From an uncultured Bacteroidales bacterium (GTDB lineage: Bacteria; Bacteroidota; Bacteroidia; Bacteroidales; UBA932), in NCBI GenBank assembly GCA_949295645.1, contig CASFLY010000054.1:1-33689 (forward strand): 33,689 nucleotides of DNA. The letters are read 5' to 3'. The position numbers and the translations under genes are program-made. The notes under the pieces are model-generated. The model saw only the letters and a list, made by a program, of their open reading frames with translations, was not told the DNA's origin and did no database searches. Of this stretch, positions 8,183 to 16,602 are shown piece by piece. The number at the start of each line of letters is the position of its first letter. Positions within the stretch are counted from its first letter, which is position 1.

Positions 8183-9997
8183 ATGGGAAATATACATTCT
8201 GAGCGTCTGGAAATGCTCCGGGCAATGATGTCGGCAAACGGATGGGATGCCGTGATCTTTTCGTCTTCAGACCCGCATGGCAGCGAGTACACGGCTGCGA
8301 GATGGAAACAGATAGAATGGCTTTCCGGATTCACCGGAGAAGCCGGAGACCTGGCGGTGACTATGGATGAAGCGGGGCTGTGGACAGATTCAAGGTTCTT
8401 CATTCAGGCGGACCGGCAGCTGGAGGGGACAGGCGTAGAACTGCACCGGATGGGGATGTCCGGGACTGTCAGCCTCCCCGAGTGGCTCTCGGAAAGGGCC
8501 GGGACCGTCGCGGTGGACGGGCTTTGCACTACACGGGCAGCCGTATCCGGACTCGAATCAGGAATATGTGCAGCCGGCAGTTCCTGCCGTATCGCAGATG
8601 TCCCGGATCTTCTTTCGGGACTTTGGACAGGCCGTCCGCCCGTGCCGTCGATGCCGGTGATGACGCTCTCCGAAGAGACCGTGGGCAAGTCCCGATATGA
8701 CAAACTGACGGATTTGCGGAAATTCCTGCTTCTGAACGGCTGCGACGGAATCATCATCCCCGCGCTGGATGAGATCGCATGGCTGTTGAATGTCCGCGGG
8801 GAGGACATCGAGTACAATCCTTACGTCATTTCCTACCTCTTTGTCTCTCAAAATGAAACGGTCTGGTTCGTGAAAAAGGATGACGGGACCGTGGATCCGG
8901 ATACGGCCGACAGCTTCAGGGAACTCGAGGCGGACGGGGTTTCGATAATGCCGTATGCTGCCGTAAATGAAATCCTTTCTGAAATATTCAAGGCAGAAGA
9001 GATGAAGGTCTTCATGGATCCGCGCATAGTCAGCCATACCCTGTACAAGGACATTTCAGAGGCTGTCGGAGAAGACAATATCATTGCCGGCCGGTCTCCG
9101 GTCTCCCTTTGGAAGGCTGTAAAGAACAGTGTCGAGATAGAGGGAATGCGCGAGGCCTTTTTCGAGGACGGGCTCGCTATGGAGAAATTCCTCTTCTGGC
9201 TCGAGTCGGAGGTGGCATCCGGCAGGCCTGTCACCGAGTGGGACGCATCCGTGAAACTTACATCTCTCAGGGCCGGTATTTCCGGCTATCGGGGCGACAG
9301 CTTTGCCAATATTTCTGCCTATGGAGCCAATGCTGCGCTCCCGCATTACTCTACGCCCGAGACCGGCTCTGCCGTGATCCGGCCGCGCGGCCTCTATCTT
9401 GTCGATTCCGGCGGCCAGTATGTTTTCGGAACTACGGACATTACCCGGACCGTCCCCGTAGGAGAGTGCGGGTATCTTGAAAAGGAGGATTATACCCTGG
9501 TTCTCAAAGGTATGATCGCACTTTCCGCAGCCGTTTTCCCTAAAGGGACTGCGGGCTGCCAGCTCGACGCACTGGCCCGTATGCCCCTGTGGCGCAGTCT
9601 CAGGAACTACGGGCATGGTACGGGCCACGGCCTCGGTTTCTACCTCGGCGTTCATGAAGGACCTCAGGACATCCGTCAGAATTTCAATTCCCAGCCTCTG
9701 CTCCCGGGGATGATCACATCGGACGAGCCGGGGATGTACAGGGAAGGGATGCACGGAATCCGCCATGAGAACATCCTGCTGTGCAGGCCTCTTGCGGACA
9801 ACGGATTCGGTGAATGGCTCTGTTTCGACACCCTGACTCTCTGCCACATAGATACGTCCCCGGTCATCAGGGAACTTATGACGGCGGACGAGACCGAATG
9901 GCTCAATGCCTACAACCGCCGCGTTTTCGAAACCCTCTCTCCGTCCCTGGATCCGGAAACGTCAGCCTGGCTCCGATCCAAAACCCTCCCGCTATAG
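8183..9997 (+). CDS. pepP: Xaa-Pro aminopeptidase (M24B, aminopeptidase P family)
   Basis: The chosen start (8183) gives 604 residues, the usual size for the long M24B form. An upstream in-frame start at 8120 adds 21 residues unlike the family. Two creatinase-like N-terminal domains (about 1-310) precede the C-terminal pita-bread peptidase domain. All five metal ligands are visible: Asp408 (VDSGG), Asp419 (TTDITRT), His482 (HGTGHGLG), Glu515 (SDEPGMY) and Glu529 (RHENIL). The expected reaction is removal of an N-terminal residue preceding proline, using two metal ions in the cytoplasm. The N-terminal half is typical of the eukaryote-like long X-Pro aminopeptidases found in Bacteroidota. It lies 69 bp after hemW and may share its transcript. 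Confidence 0.9.
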   Translation: MGNIHSERLEMLRAMMSANGWDAVIFSSSDPHGSEYTAARWKQIEWLSGFTGEAGDLAVTMDEAGLWTDSRFFIQADRQLEGTGVELHRMGMSGTVSLPEWLSERAGTVAVDGLCTTRAAVSGLESGICAAGSSCRIADVPDLLSGLWTGRPPVPSMPVMTLSEETVGKSRYDKLTDLRKFLLLNGCDGIIIPALDEIAWLLNVRGEDIEYNPYVISYLFVSQNETVWFVKKDDGTVDPDTADSFRELEADGVSIMPYAAVNEILSEIFKAEEMKVFMDPRIVSHTLYKDISEAVGEDNIIAGRSPVSLWKAVKNSVEIEGMREAFFEDGLAMEKFLFWLESEVASGRPVTEWDASVKLTSLRAGISGYRGDSFANISAYGANAALPHYSTPETGSAVIRPRGLYLVDSGGQYVFGTTDITRTVPVGECGYLEKEDYTLVLKGMIALSAAVFPKGTAGCQLDALARMPLWRSLRNYGHGTGHGLGFYLGVHEGPQDIRQNFNSQPLLPGMITSDEPGMYREGMHGIRHENILLCRPLADNGFGEWLCFDTLTLCHIDTSPVIRELMTADETEWLNAYNRRVFETLSPSLDPETSAWLRSKTLPL

Positions 9998-10065
9998 CGC
10001 TGGAATCGCAAAAGGGAAAACGGCTAACTTTCTCTAATCTTTGTTTAACACTTAAATTTTCGGTT

Positions 10066-10992
10066 ATGAACAAAAAAACGATTAGAGAAATTGCAGCCCT
10101 CTGGAAAGAGTCCAAGAGGCCGTATGTGAAAAGGTCGACATTCGCCGCCTACCTGCTGACATTGGAGAACCATATCCTGCCGGTTTTCGGAGACAGTCCC
10201 GCACCGGATGAAGCCTCCGTACAGGCTTTCGTCCTGGAAAAACTGGACAACGGCCTTTGCGTGAAGACGGTAAAGGACATCCTGATGGTTCTGCGGATGG
10301 TGATGAAATTCGGAGAGAAAAACGGGTGGATGCCCCACTGCGAATGGGATATAAAATATCCTGTCGAAGATACGGAGCCGGTGCTCGAGGTTCTGTCCGT
10401 GGCAAACCACAAAAAGATACTGAACCATATCAGGGAGCATTTTTCCTTCCCCATGCTCGGAGTATATATCAGTCTGACTGCAGGGATGAGGATTGGCGAG
10501 GTCTGCGGTCTGAAATGGAACGATTTCGACACTGTTTCCGGCATTATGACTGTCGGAAGGACGGTAGAGCGGATTTATGTTACGGATTGCGGCCCCAGAC
10601 ACACGGAACTTATCGTCAGCACTCCGAAAACGAAAAAATCGTACAGGGAAATCCCTATGAGCCGGGAACTCCTTTCCATTGTGAAACCGTTGAAGAAGGT
10701 CTTCAACGGGAATTTCTTCGTCCTGACGAATTCCGAGCGCCCGTCAGAGCCCCGGACGCTGAGGAACCACTACAAACGGATGATGGAAGATCTTCATATC
10801 CCCAAACTTAAATACCACGGGCTCCGGCACAGTTTCGCCACTCGCTGTATCGAGGCAGGGTGCGACTACAAGACAGTCAGCGTGCTTTTGGGACATTCGT
10901 GCGTCTCCACGACCCTGGACCTGTATGTGCATCCGAACAGAGAACAGAAGAAACGGTGCATCGACAAGGTTGCCAGGACGCTTTACAGATAG
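10066..10992 (+). CDS. Tyrosine recombinase, lone, complete catalytic set
   Basis: The protein has 308 residues from the ATG at 10066. An upstream frame overlapping pepP is not credible. The N-terminal SAM-like DNA-binding domain (about 1-105) is followed by the catalytic domain. All active residues are present: Arg142 (GMRIGE), Lys188 (STPKTKK), His251 and Arg254 (HGLRHSF), His277 (LLGHS) and the nucleophile Tyr287 (LDLYVHP). It should therefore be active in site-specific DNA cutting and joining. No excisionase, relaxase, tRNA or other mobile gene is near, and no attachment repeats were seen. It might be a resident recombinase or invertase, or a remnant of a lost element. Confidence 0.88.
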   Translation: MNKKTIREIAALWKESKRPYVKRSTFAAYLLTLENHILPVFGDSPAPDEASVQAFVLEKLDNGLCVKTVKDILMVLRMVMKFGEKNGWMPHCEWDIKYPVEDTEPVLEVLSVANHKKILNHIREHFSFPMLGVYISLTAGMRIGEVCGLKWNDFDTVSGIMTVGRTVERIYVTDCGPRHTELIVSTPKTKKSYREIPMSRELLSIVKPLKKVFNGNFFVLTNSERPSEPRTLRNHYKRMMEDLHIPKLKYHGLRHSFATRCIEAGCDYKTVSVLLGHSCVSTTLDLYVHPNREQKKRCIDKVARTLYR

Positions 10993-11035
10993 CGCTCCCG
11001 ACAGCATGGGAAAACCCGGCTGCCGGATTGAAAAT

Positions 11036-11086
11036 CCCGGGCAAAGCCTGCAGACCGGATTCCGGCTTCTGCAGACCCTGCCCGGG
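11036..11086. terminator. Long imperfect hairpin between convergent genes
   Basis: CCCGGGCA (11036-11043) pairs with TGCCCGGG (11079-11086), CTGCAGA (11048-11054) with TCTGCAG (11068-11074), and CCGGA with TCCGG around the 11060 tip. Small internal loops separate the blocks. On the minus strand ATTTTC follows, so it can end trpB2 transcription. It may also stop read-through from the recombinase gene. Confidence 0.6.
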
Positions 11087-11109
11087 CTCGTTCTGCTCCC
11101 TGAGAAGGC

Positions 11110-12456
11110 TTATTCCGCAAGGTTCTTTGCTATTTCCTCGTCGCTAAGGGCATAGTCCACTAAATTTCCGGCAAGGTACTGGTCGTAGGAGGCCATATCC
11201 ACAAGGCCGTGACCGGAAAGGTTGAACAATATGACCTTGCTCTCTCCCGTTTCCTTGCATTTGAGAGCCTCGTTGATGGTAGCGGCTATCGCATGGCAGG
11301 ATTCGGGGGCAGGGATGATGCCTTCGGCCTTTGCAAACAGGCAGCCTGCCTTGAAGGACTCCAGCTGTTTGATGTCCACGGCCTCCATCAGCCCGTCTTT
11401 CAGCAGCTGCGACACAATCACTCCCGCGCCGTGGTACCTCAGGCCTCCGGCATGGATATTGGCCGGCTTGAACTTGTGCCCGAGGGTGAACATCGGCAGG
11501 AGCGGCGTGTATCCGGTCTCGTCTCCGAAATCATACTCGAACTTGCCCTTGGTAAGCTTTGGGCAGGACGCAGGCTCGGCTGCTATGAAACGGGTCTTTT
11601 TCCCGTCGAGGATATTGTGCCGGAGGAACGGGAATGCTATCCCTCCGAAGTTGGAGCCGCCTCCGAAGCAGGCTATTACCATATCCGGATATTCTCCCGC
11701 CATCTCCATCTGCTTCTCCGCTTCCAGTCCGATGACGGTCTGGTGCAGGGATACATGGCTGAGGACAGACCCCAGCGTGTATTTGCAGTTAGGTGTCATC
11801 TGTGCCAGCTCCACGGCCTCCGAAATGGCTGTGCCGAGAGAGCCCTGATGATTCGGATCCCTGGTCAGGATGTCCTTTCCTGCACGGGTGGTCATAGACG
11901 GGGAAGGTATGACCTGTGCTCCGAAGACCTGCATTATGCTTCGCCTGTACGGCTTCTGCTCGTAGCTGATCTTTACCTGATACACGGCGGCCTCGATGCC
12001 GAACAGTTTGGCGGCATACGACAGTGCGGCTCCCCATTGCCCGGCTCCGGTCTCCGTAGTGACATTGGTCACTCCTTCTTCCTTGCAGTAATAGGCCTGG
12101 GCAAGTGCCGAGTTGAGCTTGTGCGAGCCGACAGGGCTCACGCTTTCGTTCTTGAAATATATATGGGCAGGTGTCCCCAACGCTTCTTCGAGCCCGTATG
12201 CGCGGACGAGCGGCGTGGAGCGGTAGTATGCGTACATTTCACGGACCTTGTCGGGGATGTCGATCCAGCGGTCGGTCTGGTTGAGCTCTTGTCTGCTGAG
12301 TTCCTTTGCAAACAGGGGATAGAGGTCTTCCGGTGTGAGCGGCTGCCTTGTGGCAGGGTTGAGGAGCGGCATCGGCTTGTTTACCATATCTGCCTGGATG
12401 TTGTACCATTGCTTGGGCAGATCCGCCTCATTCAGAAAGTAACGTTTCTGTTTCAT
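11110..12456 (-). CDS. trpB: TrpB2-type tryptophan synthase beta subunit
   Basis: The protein has 448 residues, the length of the TrpB2 branch (standard TrpB is about 400). The pyridoxal phosphate lysine is Lys113 in GSHKLNSA. Other family segments include ETGAGQWG (substrate carboxylate loop), LGSVLSHVSLHQTVIG, and CFGGGSNFGG, the glycine-rich phosphate loop. The reaction is condensation of indole with serine to give tryptophan. TrpB2 enzymes often work without the alpha subunit, and none is nearby, nor any other trp gene. A role in indole salvage is therefore an inference. The gene follows sdhC but is separated from it by a terminator, so it is probably its own transcript. Confidence 0.92.
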   Translation of the reverse strand: MKQKRYFLNEADLPKQWYNIQADMVNKPMPLLNPATRQPLTPEDLYPLFAKELSRQELNQTDRWIDIPDKVREMYAYYRSTPLVRAYGLEEALGTPAHIYFKNESVSPVGSHKLNSALAQAYYCKEEGVTNVTTETGAGQWGAALSYAAKLFGIEAAVYQVKISYEQKPYRRSIMQVFGAQVIPSPSMTTRAGKDILTRDPNHQGSLGTAISEAVELAQMTPNCKYTLGSVLSHVSLHQTVIGLEAEKQMEMAGEYPDMVIACFGGGSNFGGIAFPFLRHNILDGKKTRFIAAEPASCPKLTKGKFEYDFGDETGYTPLLPMFTLGHKFKPANIHAGGLRYHGAGVIVSQLLKDGLMEAVDIKQLESFKAGCLFAKAEGIIPAPESCHAIAATINEALKCKETGESKVILFNLSGHGLVDMASYDQYLAGNLVDYALSDEEIAKNLAE

Positions 12457-12490
12457 GACTGTAGGTGTTGAAAAATAAGTTTGTTTTATA

Positions 12491-12537
12491 TAATAAAAAG
12501 AGGAGGGCGGCTCAGGTTCTTTTCCGGCCGTCCTCCT
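12491..12537 (-). terminator. Rho-independent terminator of sdhC
   Basis: On the minus strand AGGAGGACGGC (12537-12527) pairs with GCCGCCCTCCT (12511-12501), with one A-C mismatch. A 15-nt loop separates the arms, and CTTTTTATTAT follows. It lies 23 bp after the sdhC stop codon. Confidence 0.85.
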
Positions 12538-12559
12538 TAAAGTCCGTATGGTCTTGTCG

Positions 12560-13240
12560 CTATGCCATCAGGTAGGCATTGATCGCAGTTGCAGTGAATC
12601 CGAAGAAAATCAGGGTTGCAAATACGTATGCGATGACTTTAAGTCGTTTCAGCCAGATTCTGTTGTTCCATCCTATAGTCTGGAATGCGCTCCAGAACCC
12701 GTGGGTCAGGTGGAACCAGAGAGCCCCGAACCATATTATGTACAGCACGAGCACCCACCATCGTCCGAAAGTGGAGGTAAGAAGAAGATATGGATCGGTA
12801 GCTTCCTGACCCATAAATTCTTTCAGCTGCATTTCATCCCAGAAATGAGTGAGGTGGAATACGATAAAACCGAGAACGATGATTCCGAGCACGATCATAT
12901 TCTTGGAAGCCCAGGAGTCTGTTCTGGCCTTGCTGCCCACCTTGTATCTGAAATAGCCTCCGCGCGTGTCGAGATTGTGCAGGGTAAGAATGATGGCATA
13001 GATGATATGGATGATGAACCCGAGGGCAAGTACGGGCACCATTATGGTAACGATCGGAAGCGACATGAATTCGCAACCCTTGGCGAAGAGTCCGTCGGGA
13101 CTGCCGAAATTCCCCGTGCAGGCATCGATTATCGAGAAGGAGTTGATGGTAAGATGGAGCAAGAGAAAGATGATGAGGAACAGACCCGTGATACTCATTA
13201 TGAGTTTCTTGCCGATCGAGGTAGTGAAAATGTTTGCCAT
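12560..13240 (-). CDS. sdhC: Succinate dehydrogenase/fumarate reductase cytochrome b subunit
   Basis: The protein has 226 residues and five predicted membrane helices, matching the Bacteroidota/epsilonproteobacterial type of single large membrane anchor with two b hemes. Candidate axial ligands are His29, His78 or His88, His129 or His132, and His177 or His180, found in LLHL, IIHIIY, FHLTHF and WFHLTHG. The subunit anchors the flavoprotein (A) and iron-sulfur (B) subunits to the inner membrane. It passes electrons between quinone and succinate/fumarate. Oddly, the A and B genes that normally follow directly are absent: a terminator and trpB2 come next. The promoter is probably the element at 13283-13290. 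Confidence 0.92.
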   Translation of the reverse strand: MANIFTTSIGKKLIMSITGLFLIIFLLLHLTINSFSIIDACTGNFGSPDGLFAKGCEFMSLPIVTIMVPVLALGFIIHIIYAIILTLHNLDTRGGYFRYKVGSKARTDSWASKNMIVLGIIVLGFIVFHLTHFWDEMQLKEFMGQEATDPYLLLTSTFGRWWVLVLYIIWFGALWFHLTHGFWSAFQTIGWNNRIWLKRLKVIAYVFATLIFFGFTATAINAYLMA

Positions 13241-13282
13241 ATCAATCAGTATCCAAAAATGTTCGTTTTGACTTTAGTTGTG

Positions 13283-13290
13283 CAAAGATA
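13283..13290 (-). promoter_or_regulatory. -7 element of sdhC
   Basis: TATCTTTG on the minus strand matches TAnnTTTG and lies about 43 nt upstream of the sdhC ATG. No convincing TTTG at -33 is seen. Confidence 0.55.
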
Positions 13291-13298
13291 TATTCTTT

Positions 13299-13330
13299 CT
13301 TGCAAGTTTCATAATAAAATGATATTTTTG
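13299..13330 (+). promoter_or_regulatory. Promoter of pyrH
   Basis: CTTG (13299-13302) is followed after 20 nt by TATTTTTG (13323-13330), a good match to the Bacteroidota promoter. It gives a leader of about 70 nt for pyrH. It is back to back with the sdhC promoter. Confidence 0.55.
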
Positions 13331-13406
13331 TTTGCGCATTTTTCATCGGGATTTTGCGTAAATTCCGGTTGGAAACTATAATATTAACGGTAGCGGGATT
13401 CGATCT

Positions 13407-14111
13407 ATGTACAAAAGGGTATTGCTGAAACTCAGCGGCGAAAGCCTTGGAGGACCTGCCGGCAAAGGCATCAGCGAGGACAGGCTGTCCGACTATGCCG
13501 CCGAGATAGCGGATGCGGTAAAGGCCGGACTGCAGGTGGCGATAGTGATAGGCGGAGGCAATATTTTCAGGGGCCTCTCCGGAGTCGGGAAAGGCTTCGA
13601 CCGGGTGAACGGCGACAAGATGGGAATGCTTGCCACCGTCATAAACTCGATGGGACTTGCGATGGCTATACGTTCCGCAGGTGTCGAGGCTGAAGTGTTT
13701 ACTGCAACGCCTATGATGCCTGTTGCCAGATATTACATGAGGGACGACGCCGTGGCATTCCTTGAAAACGGCGGGGTGTCCCTTATTGCCGGGGGAACTG
13801 GAAACCCTTTCTTTACCACGGATTCCGGGGCGGCATTGAGAGCCCTTGAAATCGGGGCCGATGCCCTGCTGAAAGGGACGAGGGTGGACGGGGTCTACAC
13901 CGCGGATCCCGAAAAGGACCCGACGGCAGTGAAATACGACGAGCTTACATTCGACAAGGCTATCTCTGACAGGCTCAAGGTAATGGACCAGACAGCTTTC
14001 GCGCTCTGCCGCGAGGGGAACATGCCCATAATCGTGTTCGACATGAACCGGAAAGGCAATCTCCTGAAGCTCGTAAAGGGGGAGAAGGTCGGCACCACGG
14101 TTCACGTATAG
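13407..14111 (+). CDS. pyrH: UMP kinase
   Basis: The protein has 234 residues, the standard length. The amino-acid-kinase fold is shown by KRVLLKLSGESLGG at the N-terminus, VIGGGNIFRG for phosphate binding, and GTGNPFFTTDSGAALRA and the YTADPEKDPTA loop near the C-terminal half. It phosphorylates UMP to UDP using ATP, the hexameric bacterial type, in the cytoplasm. It is followed after 83 bp by frr, a common pairing in bacteria, and then by umuD on the same strand. The start is the only ATG consistent with the conserved N-terminal lysine strand. Confidence 0.96.
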   Translation: MYKRVLLKLSGESLGGPAGKGISEDRLSDYAAEIADAVKAGLQVAIVIGGGNIFRGLSGVGKGFDRVNGDKMGMLATVINSMGLAMAIRSAGVEAEVFTATPMMPVARYYMRDDAVAFLENGGVSLIAGGTGNPFFTTDSGAALRALEIGADALLKGTRVDGVYTADPEKDPTAVKYDELTFDKAISDRLKVMDQTAFALCREGNMPIIVFDMNRKGNLLKLVKGEKVGTTVHV

Positions 14112-14194
14112 CGGTTTCTTCCGGGCCGGCCGGGATGCTCTGCGGCCTGCCTGACAATAGAAAGACAGCATAAACAATAAAATACCGTATTACT

Positions 14195-14758
14195 ATGATA
14201 GACAAGGCAAAAGAAAGCGTAGCCGCAGCAAAGGCGAAGATGTCCGATGCGGTGAAATTTTTGGAAGAAGATGTCAAGACTTACAGGGCCGGCAAGGCCA
14301 ATCCTCTGATATTCAATAATGTCGTCGTGGACTATTACGGGACTCCGACTCCGGTGCCCCAGGTAGCTTCCGTTACCACTCCGGACGCCAAGACCATCGT
14401 CATCCAGCCGTGGGAGAAGAAGATGATACCTGTCATCGAGAAAGCCATTATGGATGCCAATATCGGTCTGACGCCCCAGAATAACGGCGAGAGCATCCGC
14501 TGTTCTGTGCCGCCTCTTACCGAGGACCGGAGGAAAGAACTCATCAAGAAGGTGAAATCCGCCGGGGAGAATGCCAAGGTGGTGATCCGCAATGCACGAC
14601 GCGATGCTATCGAGACCCTGAAAAAAATCCAGAAGGAAGGTCTCCCGGAGGATATGGAGAAGGATTTCGAGCAGAACGTGCAGAAAGAGACCGATGCCGC
14701 GGTAAAGAAAATCGATGAAATAGTTTCCGCCAAGGAAAAGGAAATCCTGACTGTCTGA
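14195..14758 (+). CDS. frr: Ribosome recycling factor
   Basis: The protein has 187 residues, the standard length. Hallmarks are the RAGKANP segment (near 31-37) and the DYYGTPTPVPQVA segment of domain II, both within the expected region. The C-terminal helices carry DRRKELIKKVK and VVIRNARRDA. With EF-G and IF3 it splits post-termination ribosomes in the cytoplasm. It sits between pyrH and umuD, and the stop is only 4 bp before the umuD ATG, so these are likely cotranscribed. Confidence 0.96.
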   Translation: MIDKAKESVAAAKAKMSDAVKFLEEDVKTYRAGKANPLIFNNVVVDYYGTPTPVPQVASVTTPDAKTIVIQPWEKKMIPVIEKAIMDANIGLTPQNNGESIRCSVPPLTEDRRKELIKKVKSAGENAKVVIRNARRDAIETLKKIQKEGLPEDMEKDFEQNVQKETDAAVKKIDEIVSAKEKEILTV

Positions 14759-14762
14759 CACT

Positions 14763-15233
14763 ATGGCTGACGGCTGTCAGGGAAAAGCGGCAGAATTACC
14801 GAAAATGGCCGGGAGCGGGATCCATGCCGGATTCCCGTCCCCGGCCCAAGATTATATGGAGCAGTGCATAGACCTGAACAGGGAACTGGTCCGCCACCCG
14901 GCTGCCACGTTCTACGGACGGGTCGTCGGAGACTCCATGATAGATGCCGGGGTGGAAGAGGGCGATATCCTGGTGATAGACAAGTCTATAGAACCGACGG
15001 ACGGGGCTATGGCAGTGTGCTTTATCGACGGGGAATTTACATTGAAATACATTTCCACGGTCGACCCGGAGACGCTGAAACCTGAATCGGGCGCTATCTG
15101 GCTCGTTCCGGCCAACAAGCGGTACAGGCCTGTCAAGGTGACTGAATATTCGGATTTTACGGTCTGGGGAGTGGTGACCTATGTCATCAGGAAAGTTTCT
15201 CCCCGTACAGATAGATCTTCTGCTCTTCGGTAA
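14763..15233 (+). CDS. umuD: UmuD-like S24 self-cleaving protein, no UmuC partner
   Basis: The protein has 156 residues. The cleavage site is Ala22-Gly23 in HAGFPSPA, followed by the S24 catalytic dyad Ser58 (VGDSMID) and Lys95 (FTLKY). The spacing is like that of E. coli UmuD. No helix-turn-helix precedes it, so it is not LexA or a phage repressor. In the SOS response, RecA filaments trigger cleavage to UmuD', which activates the UmuC polymerase. Here umuC is absent. The last 16 residues (VIRKVSPRTDRSSALR) run into and overlap the 3' end of convergent ahcY by 47 bp, which looks like read-through after loss of downstream sequence. It is translated next to frr, with no recognisable LexA box seen. 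Confidence 0.88.
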   Translation: MADGCQGKAAELPKMAGSGIHAGFPSPAQDYMEQCIDLNRELVRHPAATFYGRVVGDSMIDAGVEEGDILVIDKSIEPTDGAMAVCFIDGEFTLKYISTVDPETLKPESGAIWLVPANKRYRPVKVTEYSDFTVWGVVTYVIRKVSPRTDRSSALR

Positions 15234-16449
15234 GGGTGTCTATTTCGCAGCCCCAGACTGCGAGTTCCCTTCCGGCCACTTCCAGGTCGATGGCTTCAGG
15301 CACATCGTTTACCATATTTCCCGGAACTCTCGGTATCGAATCCTTGTGTTCGACGAGATATTTCGCGCTCAGGGCCTGTATCGCGAACGACATATCCATA
15401 ATTTCTGCAGGATGCCCGTCCCCTGCAGCCAGGTTTACCAGCCTGCCTTCGGCAAGTATGTATACCGTATTACCGGAAGGGAGCCTGTAGCCGACGATGT
15501 TCTGCCGTGCCGGGCTGGCTTCGACCGCGAGCCTTTTCAGGGCGGCCACATCCACTTCCACATCGAAATGCCCTGCATTGCAGCATATCGCACCGTCTTT
15601 CATCTTCAGGAAATCCGGCTCCGTTATCACTCCCTTGCAGCCGGTCACTGTCACGAATATGTCCCCTTCCGAGGCTGCGGAAGACATTTTCATTACCCTG
15701 AACCCGTCCATCATCGCCTCCATCGCCCTTATCGGATCCACTTCGGTGACTATCACCTTCGCTCCCTGGCCTTTCGCCCTCATAGCCACTCCCTTGCCGC
15801 ACCAGCCGTATCCTGCGACGACCACGGTTTTTCCGGCCACTATCAGATTCGTCGTCCTGTTGATGCCCGTCCATACCGACTGTCCCGTGCCGTAACGGTT
15901 GTCGAAAAGATGCTTGCAGTCGGCGTTGTTGACCAGCATCATCGGGAACTGAAGGGTTCCGGCCCTGTTCATGGACTGCAGCCGCAGAATCCCTGTCGTA
16001 GTCTCTTCGCATCCGCCTATTACATTGTGTATCAGGTGCCTGTATTCAGAGTGCATCAGCGAAACGAGATCCCCTCCGTCATCTATGATGATGTTGGGGC
16101 CGGCTTCCAGAACCATGCGGATGTGGCGTTTGTAATCCTCGGAAGTCGCTCCGTACCAGGCGAAAACGTTCAGTCCTTCCTTCACCAGGGCTGCAGCTAT
16201 GTCGTCCTGGGTAGACAGGGGGTTGCTTCCGGTCACGTACATTTCGGCTCCTCCGGCCGCCAGGACTTCGCACAGGTACGCCGTTTTTGCCTCCAGATGG
16301 ACAGATAACGCTATTTTCAGCCCTTTGAACGGCTTCTCTTCGGAAAATTCCTGCTCAAGCCCGTTCAGAAGAGGCATGTGCCGTTTCACCCAGTCGATTT
16401 TCAGCCGGCCTTCTGACCACAGTTCCGGATTCCGTATTTCGTTTGCCAT
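15187..16449 (-). CDS. ahcY: S-adenosylhomocysteine hydrolase, short type
   Basis: The protein has 420 residues, like the short thermophile/archaeal-type enzyme. It lacks the insertion and the C-terminal Lys-Tyr tail of the longer form. Visible active-site elements are His51 (HLEAKTA), Asp123/Asp124 (IIDDGGDL), Glu149 (CEETTTG), and Lys179 with Asp183 (CKHLFDN). The NAD-binding glycine loop is VAGYGWCGKG (211-220). It reversibly splits S-adenosylhomocysteine into adenosine and homocysteine, relieving product inhibition of methyltransferases. The 3' end overlaps umuD convergently by 47 bp. The promoter is probably TATCTTTG at 16526-16519. Confidence 0.93.
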   Translation of the reverse strand: MANEIRNPELWSEGRLKIDWVKRHMPLLNGLEQEFSEEKPFKGLKIALSVHLEAKTAYLCEVLAAGGAEMYVTGSNPLSTQDDIAAALVKEGLNVFAWYGATSEDYKRHIRMVLEAGPNIIIDDGGDLVSLMHSEYRHLIHNVIGGCEETTTGILRLQSMNRAGTLQFPMMLVNNADCKHLFDNRYGTGQSVWTGINRTTNLIVAGKTVVVAGYGWCGKGVAMRAKGQGAKVIVTEVDPIRAMEAMMDGFRVMKMSSAASEGDIFVTVTGCKGVITEPDFLKMKDGAICCNAGHFDVEVDVAALKRLAVEASPARQNIVGYRLPSGNTVYILAEGRLVNLAAGDGHPAEIMDMSFAIQALSAKYLVEHKDSIPRVPGNMVNDVPEAIDLEVAGRELAVWGCEIDTLTEEQKIYLYGEKLS

Positions 16450-16518
16450 AATGTCGGTGTTATCTCAGGACGGAAAGTCTTGCGACGGGAACCGCCCTGT
16501 TTGTATGATTTCGATGCG

Positions 16519-16526
16519 CAAAGATA
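16519..16526 (-). promoter_or_regulatory. -7 element of ahcY
   Basis: TATCTTTG on the minus strand lies about 70 nt upstream of the ahcY ATG and matches TAnnTTTG. No clean -33 box is seen. Confidence 0.5.
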
Positions 16527-16546
16527 ATACAAAAAGAAATTTTACC

Positions 16547-16554
16547 TATTTTTG
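16547..16554 (+). promoter_or_regulatory. -7 element of fabG
   Basis: TATTTTTG matches TAnnTTTG. Transcription would start near 16561, downstream of a possible ATG at 16552. This supports the ATG at 16603 as the true fabG start. Confidence 0.6.
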
Positions 16555-16602
16555 CAGGATATTTTGAAACTATTGAATGTTGTACTAAAAAATAAAGACA
16601 AA

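Noticed and set aside
9814-10065. Upstream extension of the recombinase to 9814
   Set aside because: It would overlap pepP in another frame and adds residues unlike any recombinase; the ATG at 10066 fits the family.
13242-14177. Minus-strand open frame opposite pyrH
   Set aside because: pyrH is complete with all motifs; the minus frame resembles no family and covers the pyrH promoter.
14763-15233. LexA or phage repressor identity for the S24 protein
   Set aside because: There is no N-terminal helix-turn-helix. Length and the HAGFPSPA site are those of UmuD.
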